Assembly: GCA_963770535.1 (NCBI GenBank)
Contig: CAVYPZ010000004.1
Coordinates: forward strand, 1,116,001-1,180,000
Direction of reading: 5' to 3'
Length of the DNA stretch: 64,000 nt
DNA from: RYN-230 sp963770535
GTDB taxonomy: Bacteria; Actinomycetota; Actinomycetes; Streptosporangiales; Streptosporangiaceae
Position 1 is the first letter of the stretch; every line of letters starts with the position of its first letter. The notes below the pieces were generated by a model. The model did no database searches and had not been told where the DNA came from. It saw only the letters and a program-made list of their open reading frames with translations. A program made the position numbers and the translations under genes. Shown here one piece after another: positions 16,726 through 26,081 of the stretch.

Positions 16726-16765
16726 GGCATGCAAGAGGTCAGCGGTTCGAGCCCGCTTAGCTCCA
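16726..16765 (+). repeat. Attachment-site core C: 3' half of tRNA-Ala(GGC)
   Basis: Same 40 bases as at 3024 and 11608, differing from them only outside the tRNA part (CTGGTCAG follows instead of CCAGGTCAG). No TGAGGGGCA pair lies to the right, so this looks like the outer right end of the array. Confidence 0.8.
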
Positions 16766-16871
16766 CTGGTCAGAAGCGTAATTCGAACGGTTCGAACAGC
16801 GGGTACAGCGGGAAAGTACAGCAACGGCGGCCGGGTGGGCCGCCGTACGTGTGTTCGGATCGGGCATGTTC

Positions 16872-16985
16872 CCCGGATGAAGATCAGATAAAGCAGGCGG
16901 AGGGACATGGCTGATCATCATGGCCGACCGCTGACCCCAGTGCAGCGCAGCAGTTCACAGGCCGGGCAGACTTCTGGCACCCCGC
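16872..16985 (-). mobile_element. Terminal fragment of an rve-type IS
   Basis: Only the IS tip and the first dozen codons of its transposase (MSLRLLYLIFIRG from ATG 16908) remain. The sequence matches the corresponding end of the element at 1468-1890. It abuts another truncated transposase at about 16986. Confidence 0.55.
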
Positions 16986-17878
16986 AGGTTCCAGATCAGG
17001 GTCCGGTCCAGTAGCTCGCGGCGGCAACTGCCGATCCATCGCTCGATGATCGAATTCATTCTCGGCGCCTGCACTGGCGAGCGGATGACTCTGATCCCTG
17101 CGAACTGGAAGACCGCGCCGGACGCGGCGCTGAAGCTGGCGTCCCGGTCATGCAACATGAATCTCACCCGGATGCTGGCGTCATCGAGATCCATCAGGAG
17201 GTTCCGGGCTCGCTGCGCCACCCAGGACTGGGCCGGGTGCTCTGAGGACCCGGATCCGGCGGCTACCGTGCCCGGTGACAGCCAGGACATACACCTTGGC
17301 GCCGTTGAGCAGGCCGGCGGTGAAGAAGTCCAGCGCCAGGATCGCTTGTGCCTGGGATCGCAGGAATCCGGCCCAGCCCGGGCCGTCGCGGCGGGGCGCA
17401 GGGCCTAAGCCGGCATCCCTGGGATCTGCCAAACCGTTGACGGGGCCACGGTGACGCCGAGCACTGCGAGTTCGCCGTGGACGCGACGGTAACCCCACGA
17501 CTCATTCTCGCGCGCCAGCCGCAGCACCAGCGACCGGATACTGCGGCGCGTCCGCGGCCGTCCGGTGTGGCCGCAGCAGGACCGGCGCGCCCAGCGGCGA
17601 CGGAGGATGTCACGGTGCCACCGCAGGATGGAACTGGGAGCGACGATGAGCCGCAGCCCGGCGAGGCGCCCGGCTGTCAGCGTCCCGGCCAGCAGCGCCA
17701 GCCACGCCCGATCCGGCCACGTCAGCCTCGCGTGAGCCCGTGGCTGCTCGCGCAGGGTGACCGCCAGCTGGTGGCGCAGGATCAAGATCTCGGTGTCTTT
17801 CCACCACACCTCCCGCCGGGACAAGCCCAGCAGCGCCACGGCGCGGGTGACGATCAGGAAGATCAGTTTCAGGCCCAC
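16986..17878 (-). pseudogene. Rve-type transposase, frameshifted and 3'-truncated
   Basis: From GTG 17878 the product starts VGLKLIFLIVTRAVALLGLSR, continues with ILRWHRDILRRRW and WGYRRVHGELAVLGV. It then shifts frame around 17410 (WAGFLRSQAQAILALDFF) and again near 17240 (ARNLLMDLDD, FMLHDRDASF, MNSIIERWIGSCRREL). It ends at LDRTLIWN where the last about 60 residues should be. Its 3' end is cut by the IS tip at 16985. Confidence 0.8.
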
Positions 17879-18030
17879 AAGCCGAAGATCATCGCACGCA
17901 CGGCCAGGCGCAGACCGGCGCACCGGCCACCTGGCGCAGGCCCGAGCGGAGGCGTTTCCCCGCGAATCTGCCCAGCTGACACTCGTTTTCGGCACCCACA
18001 GGCCCGATTCCCCCGGGCCACCCCAACCAC

Positions 18031-18405
18031 TCAGGCAGGGAGAACGGCCACCTCGTATTTCTGGCATTGAGGGTCTCGCGTCACAAGCGTGAGATCTTCG
18101 CATCGTGCCTGGGCCACCAGCATGCGGTCGAAGGGATCCCGGTGGATCATCGGGAGGCGCCCGGCGGCGATGGCGTGCTCGGAGTTGATGGGCAGCGCGG
18201 CGAATCCGCTGTCCCGGATGCGTTCGGGCAGATCTGCTGGCTCAGTGAGCTTTCCGGCTGACTGTTTGATCGTCACTTCCCAGATGGTCGCCGAACTGAC
18301 GTAGACATCTGGGTCGTGGTCGAGCCTGTTCTTGATTTCGTCAGACAGCGTGGGATCGTCGGTCAGCCACCAGAGCACCACATGGGTGTCCAGCAGCAGG
18401 CTCAC
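18031..18405 (-). CDS. VapC-like PIN-domain toxin
   Basis: The 124-aa protein starts MSLLLDTHVVLWWL with the first PIN Asp. It carries SSATIWEVTIK with the conserved Glu, and HRDPFDRMLVAQA with the Asp pair that holds Mg2+, ending in TLVTRDPQ. VapC proteins cleave tRNA or rRNA. The ATG overlaps the antitoxin stop (ATGA). Confidence 0.9.
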   Translation of the reverse strand: MSLLLDTHVVLWWLTDDPTLSDEIKNRLDHDPDVYVSSATIWEVTIKQSAGKLTEPADLPERIRDSGFAALPINSEHAIAAGRLPMIHRDPFDRMLVAQARCEDLTLVTRDPQCQKYEVAVLPA

Positions 18406-18659
18406 TGCATCATGCCGAACTCGCGGGCGATGACCTCGTTGACCTCGTCAGAATCCCAGTCCTCGGCGGCAACGAGCTTGCCGCGCAAAGAGCCGCGCCC
18501 GGTCCGGTCGAGCCTGCGGGCCAGCGGGACGACCTTGGCAACCGGATTCCCCGCACGGCTGATGACGATCTCTTCACCATGCTCGACCCGGTCGATAATC
18601 CGGGACAGGTTGGTCTTGGCATCATGGATGTTGAATTGCGCAGCGGCCTCGCTCGGCAT
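18402..18659 (-). CDS. Phd/YefM-type antitoxin of VapC
   Basis: The 85-aa protein reads FNIHDAKTNLSRIIDRVEHGEEIVISRAGNPVAKVVPL, the Phd/YefM DNA-binding domain, then an acidic tail DWDSDEVNEVI that would cover the toxin. An AAGGAGGA ribosome site stands just upstream. First gene of a two-gene operon. Confidence 0.9.
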   Translation of the reverse strand: MPSEAAAQFNIHDAKTNLSRIIDRVEHGEEIVISRAGNPVAKVVPLARRLDRTGRGSLRGKLVAAEDWDSDEVNEVIAREFGMMQ

Positions 18660-18667
18660 GACTCCTC

Positions 18668-18677
18668 CTTAGCTAAG
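18668..18677. promoter_or_regulatory. Palindrome at the antitoxin ribosome site
   Basis: CTTAGCTAAG, a perfect 10-base palindrome overlapping the Shine-Dalgarno sequence of the Phd-VapC operon; candidate autoregulatory operator. Confidence 0.45.
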
Positions 18678-19000
18678 AGGTTAGTCCACCTTGGGTAACG
18701 AGGCCACCAGCGAGAGGCGCGATCTCAAGTGGCCGGCGGACCGCAGCCGGTGATGGCCCCTGGCCGCCCGCCTGGCAGGGGCTGTCGACCGCCGATGGCC
18801 TGACCCAGACCCTTCCGTGAAACCGACTGCCCGCGATCGAAGCTCCATCACCAAAGTGCGCCGCCGCGGGCGAATCCCGGCCAGCGTGGCGGAACCATAC
18901 CGTGACGCCACTGAACGGCACTGACATAGACACCAGCACCACGACGATCGTCCCGGGCTGTCGGGTGGGTTGGGCTGACAGTTCGAGGCGTGCCCGGGGA
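18678..19000. other. Intergenic stretch without a recognisable gene
   Basis: About 320 bases between the VapC module and the end of the permease gene. No frame here has family resemblance. Confidence 0.4.
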
Positions 19001-21442
19001 TCATTCTGCGCGCAGGGCGGTGGTGGTCTTGGAGGCGGCCGCCCAGATAGCAGGCCCGAGGGCGCCCGCGACGGCGATGACCAGCCCGGCCAGGGCGAGC
19101 AGCAGCAGGCCGATGCCGCCCAGTACATGCACGTAGCTGCCGGGCAGCACGTTGCCCGGCGCCAGTTGGCGGACGAGGGCGTCCTGGGCGATCAGCCCGG
19201 CGGGTAGGGCGATGGCCGCGGCGATGACGGCGGGGGCGATGACCCAGCAAATCGCCATGGTGATGGTCTGGGCTGGCGTCATCCCGACGGCCTTGAAAAC
19301 GCCCAGGTCATGAACCCGCTCGCGGGTGGCCATGAGCGCGGTGTTGAGCACGCCCAGGCCGGCCAGTACGCCTACTAGCACCGTCAGCCACTGGAACAAG
19401 GGCAAGTCCAGCCCAGCGAACGTGTCGATGCCCGCAGGAGCGCTAACCCCGAGGTCCGGTCCCAGCGTCCGTTGCAGCGCGTCGGTGTACGCCTGCGTGC
19501 TGGTGCCCGGCGTGAGCGCGATGTCGTACTGGTTGGCGGCCAGCCCGGTAGCCGCGCGGCCGAGGGTCTGCCAGCTGACCCACATGGTGGGTACTTCGGT
19601 CGGGACGAACACCTCACCGACGATCCGCACCGTGACCGGCTTGCCATTGACCGCCAGCCTGACGCGGTCACCCACCGTCAGGCCGGTGTCGGCCGTGAAG
19701 TCGGTGCTGACATCGACCTTGCCGGGGCTGTTGTACCAGCGTCCGCTGACCAGGCTCCAGCCCAGCCACGACGAGTCGCCGTTGTACCCGTACGCCATCA
19801 CCGCCAGGCCCGGCCGCCCGGCGATGCGGACGCTAACCGTGGGCCTGGGGTTTCCGACGGCCTCGCTCACGACCGACCTGGGGCCGGAGAGAGTGCCGGA
19901 GTAGGTCAGGTCTGACTCGGCGACGTAGTGCAGCGTTCCCGGCTGGGCGCGTATCGCGGCCCGGACGGCGGCCTCCTGGCTGGGACTGAACGTGTCCGTC
20001 CTGCTATCAAGGCCGACCTCCAACTGCCCGAGCCCGTGGAACGCGCTGTTGTTGATCTTGTGAATCGAAGTGTTCAGGCTGATGCCTAGCACGACTCCGG
20101 TGAGCCCGAACACGAGGGCGGCCAGCGTGACCGCGGATCGGGCCGGGCGGGAGAACGGGGCGGCCAGCCCGACCGTCACCGGCGCCGGCAGGGGTAGCCA
20201 TCCGGCCAGCCGGTACGCCACCGCGCCGCGCCCGGCCCGGGGCGCCTGCCCGGCCACGATGGCCTGGACAGCGGAAAGCCGCCCGGCGCGCACCGCCGGC
20301 ACCGACGCTGCCAGCCCGGCCAGGGCGAGCATGCCGAGAGTGACGGTCAGGTTGATCCACAGCGGGACGAAAACGCTCTCTCCGTCGACCGGGAATGGGT
20401 TGATCACCGGCAGCACCCACCAGTTCCCCAACAGGGTCCCGGCCACCGCCCCGGCCACCGCGGGGATGCTGATCTGGGCCAGGTAGGTGGCGGTGACCTG
20501 GGCGGGGGTGAACCCGATACTCTTGAGCACCCCGATCCGCCGGTAGGAGGCGATCACCGTTGCCGACACCACGTTGGCCGTGATCAGAACCGCCAGCACC
20601 AAGCCCAGCACCGCGAACGCCACCACGAACGGAGTGTTCACGTTCCCCCCGCCCGGCCCGGCCCCTGGCGTCGGCTGGGCCAGCAGCGACTGGGAGCTGG
20701 CTACCGCGCCGCGCGGCAGCGCCGTAGCCAGCTCGGTCAGGTCGGCGTTTATCTGCGCGGTGGTGCTGTCATTGGTGAACGTGTAGAGCATCTGCTCCTG
20801 GACCGGGGCGCCCGCCGCGCGCAGCGCGGCGATCTCACTGGGCACCACCCAGGCGTCCTCGTAGTTCACCCGCGTGTCGCCGTACCCGGTCACGGTTAGG
20901 GCCGGCCGCCCCGGCGCGCTGGTCACGGTGAGCTTGCCACCCACCGGCAGGTTGAGCCCGGTGTTGGTGGCCAGGGATATCTGGCCCGGTCTCTCTGGCC
21001 ATCGGCTGTGGCCCATGGCGGCCATGATGGAGGGGTTGGGATCGATGTCATCGAGCGGGCCGGACGGTGAGGCCCGGCCGACCGCGGTCAGCTGCTCCGG
21101 AGCCCGCCCGCCGCCGCTGGGCCGGCCCGCCGCGGCGGCACCTGTCGCGACGGTGATCGTGGTTTGCGGGTATGGCCCGGCGTCCTGGGTCACCCCGGGC
21201 AGGTGCCGGGTCGCCGCCAGCTGGCTGGCGGTGACCTTGGCTGCGTTGATGGTCACGGCCAGATCCGCACCGTGCTCGACCGTGATCGCGGCGGTGTATC
21301 CCTGGTTCGCGGCGAAAGCCAGGGTCAGACCGGTCACGGCCGCCGCGCAGGAGACGGCCAGTACCGCAAACACCACTAGCGACGGCACCAGCCGGCGGGC
21401 CGCCCCGGCCCAAGCAGCCTGCAGCACCGGCGCGGCCCTCAC
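19001..21442 (-). CDS. FtsX-like ABC permease, cassette 1
   Basis: The 813-aa membrane protein begins (GTG 21442) with an N-terminal helix and a large extracytoplasmic domain. The first helix triplet follows (VVAFAVLGLVLAVLITANVVSA, about residues 265-390), then a second extracytoplasmic domain. The second triplet ends near 800 (LFQWLTVLVGVLAGLGVLNTALMATRERVHDLGVFKAVGMTP). This double FtsX layout is typical of actinobacterial antibiotic or peptide exporters. The GTG overlaps the ATPase stop. The first part is almost identical at DNA level to the permease of cassette 2. Confidence 0.9.
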   Translation of the reverse strand: MRAAPVLQAAWAGAARRLVPSLVVFAVLAVSCAAAVTGLTLAFAANQGYTAAITVEHGADLAVTINAAKVTASQLAATRHLPGVTQDAGPYPQTTITVATGAAAAGRPSGGGRAPEQLTAVGRASPSGPLDDIDPNPSIMAAMGHSRWPERPGQISLATNTGLNLPVGGKLTVTSAPGRPALTVTGYGDTRVNYEDAWVVPSEIAALRAAGAPVQEQMLYTFTNDSTTAQINADLTELATALPRGAVASSQSLLAQPTPGAGPGGGNVNTPFVVAFAVLGLVLAVLITANVVSATVIASYRRIGVLKSIGFTPAQVTATYLAQISIPAVAGAVAGTLLGNWWVLPVINPFPVDGESVFVPLWINLTVTLGMLALAGLAASVPAVRAGRLSAVQAIVAGQAPRAGRGAVAYRLAGWLPLPAPVTVGLAAPFSRPARSAVTLAALVFGLTGVVLGISLNTSIHKINNSAFHGLGQLEVGLDSRTDTFSPSQEAAVRAAIRAQPGTLHYVAESDLTYSGTLSGPRSVVSEAVGNPRPTVSVRIAGRPGLAVMAYGYNGDSSWLGWSLVSGRWYNSPGKVDVSTDFTADTGLTVGDRVRLAVNGKPVTVRIVGEVFVPTEVPTMWVSWQTLGRAATGLAANQYDIALTPGTSTQAYTDALQRTLGPDLGVSAPAGIDTFAGLDLPLFQWLTVLVGVLAGLGVLNTALMATRERVHDLGVFKAVGMTPAQTITMAICWVIAPAVIAAAIALPAGLIAQDALVRQLAPGNVLPGSYVHVLGGIGLLLLALAGLVIAVAGALGPAIWAAASKTTTALRAE

Positions 21443-22158
21443 GGCCGCGCTCCCCGCCCCGCCGGTCCCGGCTGCCCGGCCGTGCCGGTGTCGCTGATGA
21501 CCCGCCCGTCGGCGAGCTGGATCACCCGGCTGGCATACCGCTCGGCCAGCTCGGGGTTGTGGGTGACGATGAGCAGGGTCTGCCCGGCCGCGTTCAGGTC
21601 CACCAGCAGCTGCCCGATCGCCTGGCCCGCCGCGGTGTCCACCGCGCCGGTCGGCTCATCGGCCAGCAGCACCGCCGGGTTGTTGACCAGCGCCCGGGCG
21701 ATCGCCACCCGCTGCCGCTCCCCGCCGGACAGCCGGGCCGGGTAGGTGTCCCGGTACCGGTCCATGCCCAGCCGAGCCAGCAGCTCCTCCGCCCGCGCCC
21801 GGGCTGCGCGGCGACCCACCCCGGCCAGCCGGGCCGGCAGCATGACGTTGGCGGCCACGGTGAGATCCTCAACCAGGTTGAAGAACTGGAAGATCATCCC
21901 TACTTGGGTGCGGCGGTACCGGGCGGTCCTGGCCTCCCTCAGCACATCGACCCGCTGCCCGGCGACCGTGACCGTCCCGGCCGACGGCTTGTCCAGCCCG
22001 GCTACCAGGTTCAGCAGCGTGGACTTACCGCTGCCCGACGGCCCCATCACCGCCACCGCCTCACCCGGGACTACTTGTAGGGTGACCCGGTCCAGCGCGG
22101 CAGGGCCACGCGCGACGTAGCATTTAGTCACCTCCCTGAGGTGTATCAGGGCATCCAT
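21439..22158 (-). CDS. ABC transporter ATPase, cassette 1
   Basis: The 239-aa MacB/LolD-type ATPase has Walker A GPSGSGKST, Q-loop FQFFNLVEDLTV, signature LSGGERQRVAIARAL, Walker B AVLLADEPTGAVD and H-loop VTHNPELA. It powers the FtsX-like permease encoded 4 bases downstream. The protein is nearly identical to the ATPase at 31319 over its central 200 residues. The gene is divergent from the response regulator, with the direct-repeat operator at 22324-22342 in between. Confidence 0.95.
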   Translation of the reverse strand: MDALIHLREVTKCYVARGPAALDRVTLQVVPGEAVAVMGPSGSGKSTLLNLVAGLDKPSAGTVTVAGQRVDVLREARTARYRRTQVGMIFQFFNLVEDLTVAANVMLPARLAGVGRRAARARAEELLARLGMDRYRDTYPARLSGGERQRVAIARALVNNPAVLLADEPTGAVDTAAGQAIGQLLVDLNAAGQTLLIVTHNPELAERYASRVIQLADGRVISDTGTAGQPGPAGRGARP

Positions 22159-22323
22159 GGCTGGCTCTCCTTCCTCAAGCCGCCCGACGCCCGTTCCACC
22201 TGCCCGCCACCCGGGCCGCGGGCCCGGTGGGGCACAGGGTGTGTGTTCTTCGCGGGCTGCAAGTGGCCTCTACTGTTGATGTATGGCAGCTGTTGTACGA
22301 CAGCGGCCATAACACGGCCGTAA

Positions 22324-22342
22324 CGCTGTTACGCCGCTGTTA
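22324..22342 (-). promoter_or_regulatory. OmpR-type direct-repeat operator, cassette 1
   Basis: On the minus strand the site reads TAACAGCG-GCG-TAACAGCG, period 11 bp, upstream of the ATPase gene. The same TAACAGSG-N3-TAACAGSG layout stands before the cassette 2 ATPase. An 11-bp direct repeat is what tandem OmpR/PhoB-family dimers bind. Confidence 0.65.
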
Positions 22343-22424
22343 TCGCTGGCCAGCCAGGATGGGGCATGCTGGCTCGGCCGTGCAGAAGCCGGGCGTGTGC
22401 TCAGGCCGGGGGCAGGGACGTGCA

Positions 22425-23078
22425 ATGAGGGTGCTGGTGGTCGAGGACCACGCCAAACTCGCGCTGGCGATTGCGGCCGTGCTGCGTCGCGAAGGCATGG
22501 CCACCGACGTGGCCTTCGACGGCAGCGACGCCCTCGAAAAGACCGCGGTCAACCGGTACGACGTGATCGTGCTGGACCGTGACCTGCCCGGTGTCCACGG
22601 TGACGAGGTCTGCCGGGAGCTCGCCACCTGCGGACCCCGTAGCGGAATCTTGATGCTGACCGCCTCGGCCGCGATCGAGGACCGGATCGAAGGCCTGGAT
22701 CTTGGCGCCGACGACTACCTGCCCAAGCCGTTCAACATCGCCGAACTGGTGGCCCGTATCCGTGCCCTGGCCCGGCGGTCCGGGACGGCGCTGCCCCCGC
22801 TGCTGGCCTGTGGGGATCTGCGGCTGGACCCTGCCCACCAGGAGGCCACCCGCGGCGGGCGGCGCCTGGAGCTGACGCCGAAGGAGTTCGCGGTGCTGCA
22901 GGTGCTGCTCGAGGCCCAGGGCAGAGTGGTGCCGACCGAGGAATTGCTGGAACGGGCCTGGGACGAGATGGCCGACCCGTTCACCAACACAGTCAAGATG
23001 ACCATCAGTCGGCTGCGCGCCAAGCTCGGCGACCCACCGATCATCAAGACGCTCGCCCAGGCCGGCTACCGGATCTGA
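22425..23078 (+). CDS. OmpR-family response regulator, cassette 1
   Basis: The 217-aa protein from ATG 22425 starts MRVLVVEDHAKLALAI, with phospho-acceptor Asp51 in VIVLDRDLPG, the conserved Lys in LPKPF, and a C-terminal winged helix (LTPKEFAVLQVLLEA ... TISRLRAKLG). Upstream in-frame sequence back to 22227 lacks this pattern and a ribosome site. It is followed after 11 bases by its kinase and is divergent from the ABC genes it probably controls. Confidence 0.95.
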   Translation: MRVLVVEDHAKLALAIAAVLRREGMATDVAFDGSDALEKTAVNRYDVIVLDRDLPGVHGDEVCRELATCGPRSGILMLTASAAIEDRIEGLDLGADDYLPKPFNIAELVARIRALARRSGTALPPLLACGDLRLDPAHQEATRGGRRLELTPKEFAVLQVLLEAQGRVVPTEELLERAWDEMADPFTNTVKMTISRLRAKLGDPPIIKTLAQAGYRI

Positions 23079-23089
23079 GAGGGGCCGCA

Positions 23090-24328
23090 ATGCACCCGCG
23101 CTCTTACCCAGCCAGGCTGGCGGCCCGCCTGCCGCAGCGCACCGTGCGGCTGCGGCTCACCGCTCTGTACGGGGCGCTGTTCCTGGCCTCCGGTGCCGGA
23201 CTGCTGGCGATCACCAACATCCTGGCCCGTAGCTGGTCCTGGCCCCAGCTAGACCTGGACATCCCGATTAATCCTGCCAGCAGCCCGATGAGCTCTCACC
23301 CGTTCCGGGTACCCGCTATCTACCTGCGCCGACTGCAAGCTCAGGCCGCGGCCCAGCATGCGGCCGCGCTGAACCAGCTCCTGGCTGAGTCGGCGATCGC
23401 GCTGGCCGTCATGGCCGTCGTGTCCATTGCCGTGGGCTGGCTGGCGGCAGGCCACGTACTGCGCCCACTTCGGCAGATGACCGCCACCGCCCGGGCGATC
23501 TCCGAAGAGAACCTCAATGCCCGGCTAGCCGTGCCCGGCCCCGGCGACGAACTCAAAGACCTCGGCGACACGATCGACGCCCTGCTCGGACGGCTGCAGG
23601 CTGCGTTCGACGCCCAGCGCCAGTTCGCCGCCAGCGTCTCCCACGAGCTGCGCACCCCGCTCACCCTCACCCGCACCCTGTTGCAGATGGTCCTCACTGA
23701 CCCACATCCCACTCTCGCCGGATACCGATCCGTCTGCGAAGACGTCCTGGAGGCGGGCGAGCGCCAAGAACAGCTGATCGAAGCACTGCTCACCCTTGCC
23801 CGCAGCCAGCGCGGCCTGGGCCACCGCGACCGCCTCGACCTGGCCGCCATCGCCCGCCAGGCCCTAGACGCCCGGCAGGCGGAAACTACGGCGCGCGGCC
23901 TGGCCGTCACCACCTCAACGGGTCCCGTAGTGCCCATCGCGGGCGATCCCCGGCTGCTGGAGCGGCTGACGGCCAACCTGATCGACAACGCGATCCGCTA
24001 CAACATCCCCGGCGGCCAGATTCGCATCCAGGTCACCACCAGCGGCGGCCAGCCAACGCTCAGGATCAGCAACACCGGGCCGTTCATCCCCGCTGACCAG
24101 ATTCCCCAGCTGCTCCAGCCATTCCAGCGGCAGCTTGCTACCCGGTCGGCCGACCAGGATGACCTGGGCCTGGGCCTGGGCCTGGCCATCGTCGCCGCCA
24201 TCGCCAAGGCGCACCACTCCACCCTCACCATCAGCCCTGGCCCGCACGGCGGTCTCATCGTCAACGTCACATTCCCCCCGGTCGGCGGCGCCGCCACCAC
24301 CCGGCAAGCAGCGCTCGCCGCAACATGA
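23090..24328 (+). CDS. Sensor histidine kinase, cassette 1
   Basis: The 412-aa kinase has helices at about 23-47 and 97-120, a short extracytoplasmic loop of about 50 residues, HAMP, phospho-acceptor His185 in SHELRTPLT, N-box NLIDNAIRYN and G-box GLGLGLAI. The short loop resembles kinases that sense through a partner transporter. It pairs with the regulator at 22425. A kinase of closely similar layout is encoded at 29865. Confidence 0.95.
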   Translation: MHPRSYPARLAARLPQRTVRLRLTALYGALFLASGAGLLAITNILARSWSWPQLDLDIPINPASSPMSSHPFRVPAIYLRRLQAQAAAQHAAALNQLLAESAIALAVMAVVSIAVGWLAAGHVLRPLRQMTATARAISEENLNARLAVPGPGDELKDLGDTIDALLGRLQAAFDAQRQFAASVSHELRTPLTLTRTLLQMVLTDPHPTLAGYRSVCEDVLEAGERQEQLIEALLTLARSQRGLGHRDRLDLAAIARQALDARQAETTARGLAVTTSTGPVVPIAGDPRLLERLTANLIDNAIRYNIPGGQIRIQVTTSGGQPTLRISNTGPFIPADQIPQLLQPFQRQLATRSADQDDLGLGLGLAIVAAIAKAHHSTLTISPGPHGGLIVNVTFPPVGGAATTRQAALAAT

Positions 24329-24798
24329 CAAAGATCGCCCCAGGTCCACGTCAGGTGAGCGAACGAGCAATTCCGCGCTATCAAATCGCGACGAACTCAC
24401 CGCGAAGAGCCTCCGCAATGAGCATCGATCTGGCTGCGCCAATATCTTCCGGCTCGTCGGCCACCGGGCCTCGCAGTCCTGGCGCCAGATTCAGCTAGGG
24501 ATCATGAAACTTCGTATATGTATTCCCTGCCAGCATCGTCATGAGCGTGCGCAACGCGCCCTGCTATGGGCATGACAGGCCGGCGGCCGCGGCCGTACAG
24601 CGGGTCATGGACCCAGCCTTGCCGGTAAGCGCTACCGGGTTATCGATGTGGCACTTCTTGGTTATAGGTTCTCATCTGGCCCTATGAGACCCGAAAAGCC
24701 AGTGACAAACCAAGTGGCTACGCACCCGGACCCCAGGGGCTACCTCCAGACCCAGGCAGACACCGCATGTGACCTTGTGCCGCTCGAAAATGGGATTC
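24329..24798. other. Intergenic stretch without a recognisable gene
   Basis: About 470 bases between the kinase and the IS. No supported gene or repeat seen. Confidence 0.4.
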
Positions 24799-25932
24799 TG
24801 TGTGGTGAGCTGCGTCTTCTTGGAGTTCATGCGGCTCGGACGTACTCGTTGATCAGGCCGCTCAGGACAGGTTTTCGGCGGATCTGGCGAGCGTGGAAGT
24901 GCCGTGCCGTGATGCAGAGATGCTGGTGTTCAGCGTCGGGGACGCGCTGGCCGATTCCCTGGTGCGGGCGGGCGGTGTTGTAGTGCTCTTGATACTCGGC
25001 CAGGACGGCGAGCAGATGTGCGACACCGAGGATCAGCACCCGGTCTAGGAGCTCACGGCGCATCGTGCCGACGAGTCGCTCGCAGATCGCGTTCATCCGC
25101 GGAGCCTGGACGGCGGTGCGCAAGATCGTGGTTCCGGCGGCCTGGAAGACGGCGTCGAACGAGGCGGTGAAGTGGGAGCCGCGGTCGCGGATCAGGAGCC
25201 GGAAGTCCTCGAACCGCTCGTCGAGGTCCAGGCCAAGGTTGCGGGCCTGCTGCACAGTCCACTCCCCGGTGGAGTGCGCGGTGACGCCGCCCAAATGCAT
25301 CCGACGGGTGCCGTGCTCAATAAATACGAGCACGTAAAGTCTTCTCAGCAGGACCGCGTCAACGTGCAGGAAGTCGACGGCCAGGACCCCTGCGGCCTGG
25401 GCGTGCAGGAACTGCCGCCACGTCGTGCCTGAGCGGCGTGGCGCGGGATCGATGCCCGCGGCGCGCAGGATCTCGTAGACGGTTGACGGCGCCAGGTTCG
25501 CTCCGAGCTTGGTTAGCTCGCCGTGGATCCGCCGGTAGCCCCACAGCGGATTCTCCCTCGCCAGGCGGACGGCGGTCCAGGCGATACTCCGGACCGTCGG
25601 CGGGCGGCCAGCCCGTCGGCGCGTGCTCGTGTCGTACTTCCGCGCAACCAGTCTGCGGTGCCACGCCAGCAGCGTCGCGGGTGTCACCGCGAAGATCCTG
25701 GCCCACTGCCGCCGCGGGATGAACGGGGCCAGCGCGGCGAACCAGGCCCGGTCGGCGGGCTCGTACCGGACCCGGCCGGCTTGCCGGCGTAGCACCGCGT
25801 TCTCATGCCGGAGCACCAAAAGCTCGGCGTCTTTCGCCTGGTCCCCGCGGAACACCAGCACAACCAGCCCGAATAACCAGCGCATCAGCAGGTAAGCGAT
25901 CCTCATGGGCGCCCGGCCAGCCAACCATCACA
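24799..25932 (-). mobile_element. Rve-type IS with intact transposase
   Basis: Ends are tentative: TGTGTGGTGAGCTG at 24799 and, inverted, TGTGATGGTTGGCTGG ending at 25932 align with small gaps. Length about 1.13 kb. No target duplication recognised. Confidence 0.5.
24827..25906 (-). CDS. Rve-type (IS3/IS481-like) transposase, intact
   Basis: The frame reads through without a break. ATG 25906 gives MRIAYLLMRWLFGLVVLVF, the membrane-like leader common to these transposases; a longer start at 25924 exists. ELLVLRHENAVLRRQ, then LLAWHRRLVARKY, WGYRRIHGEL, first Asp in AVDFLHVDAV, second Asp in FRLLIRDRGSHFTASFD, Glu in NAICERLVGT, C-terminus LINEYVRAA. It is the only copy of this family in the window with no lesion and may be able to mobilise the related remnants. 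Confidence 0.9.
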   Translation of the reverse strand: MRIAYLLMRWLFGLVVLVFRGDQAKDAELLVLRHENAVLRRQAGRVRYEPADRAWFAALAPFIPRRQWARIFAVTPATLLAWHRRLVARKYDTSTRRRAGRPPTVRSIAWTAVRLARENPLWGYRRIHGELTKLGANLAPSTVYEILRAAGIDPAPRRSGTTWRQFLHAQAAGVLAVDFLHVDAVLLRRLYVLVFIEHGTRRMHLGGVTAHSTGEWTVQQARNLGLDLDERFEDFRLLIRDRGSHFTASFDAVFQAAGTTILRTAVQAPRMNAICERLVGTMRRELLDRVLILGVAHLLAVLAEYQEHYNTARPHQGIGQRVPDAEHQHLCITARHFHARQIRRKPVLSGLINEYVRAA

Positions 25933-26068
25933 GCGCCAGGCCCGCAGCCAGTAACGGCAGGTCAACCTGCCAATCGAGTATCCGGGCGGCACAGGTTGCT
26001 CGATGCCCTGGCCGCTGACGGCCGGGCCACCCGGATGATGCTGGCTAGCAAGAGCCCGCGAAACTAGC

Positions 26069-26074
26069 TATACT
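26069..26074 (+). promoter_or_regulatory. -10 element of a probably leaderless antitoxin mRNA
   Basis: TATACT lies 7 bases before ATG 26082 and almost touches ATG 26076. Transcription would start at or next to ATG 26082, giving a message without a 5' leader. No strong -35 hexamer is visible. Confidence 0.4.
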
Positions 26075-26081
26075 TATGGCC

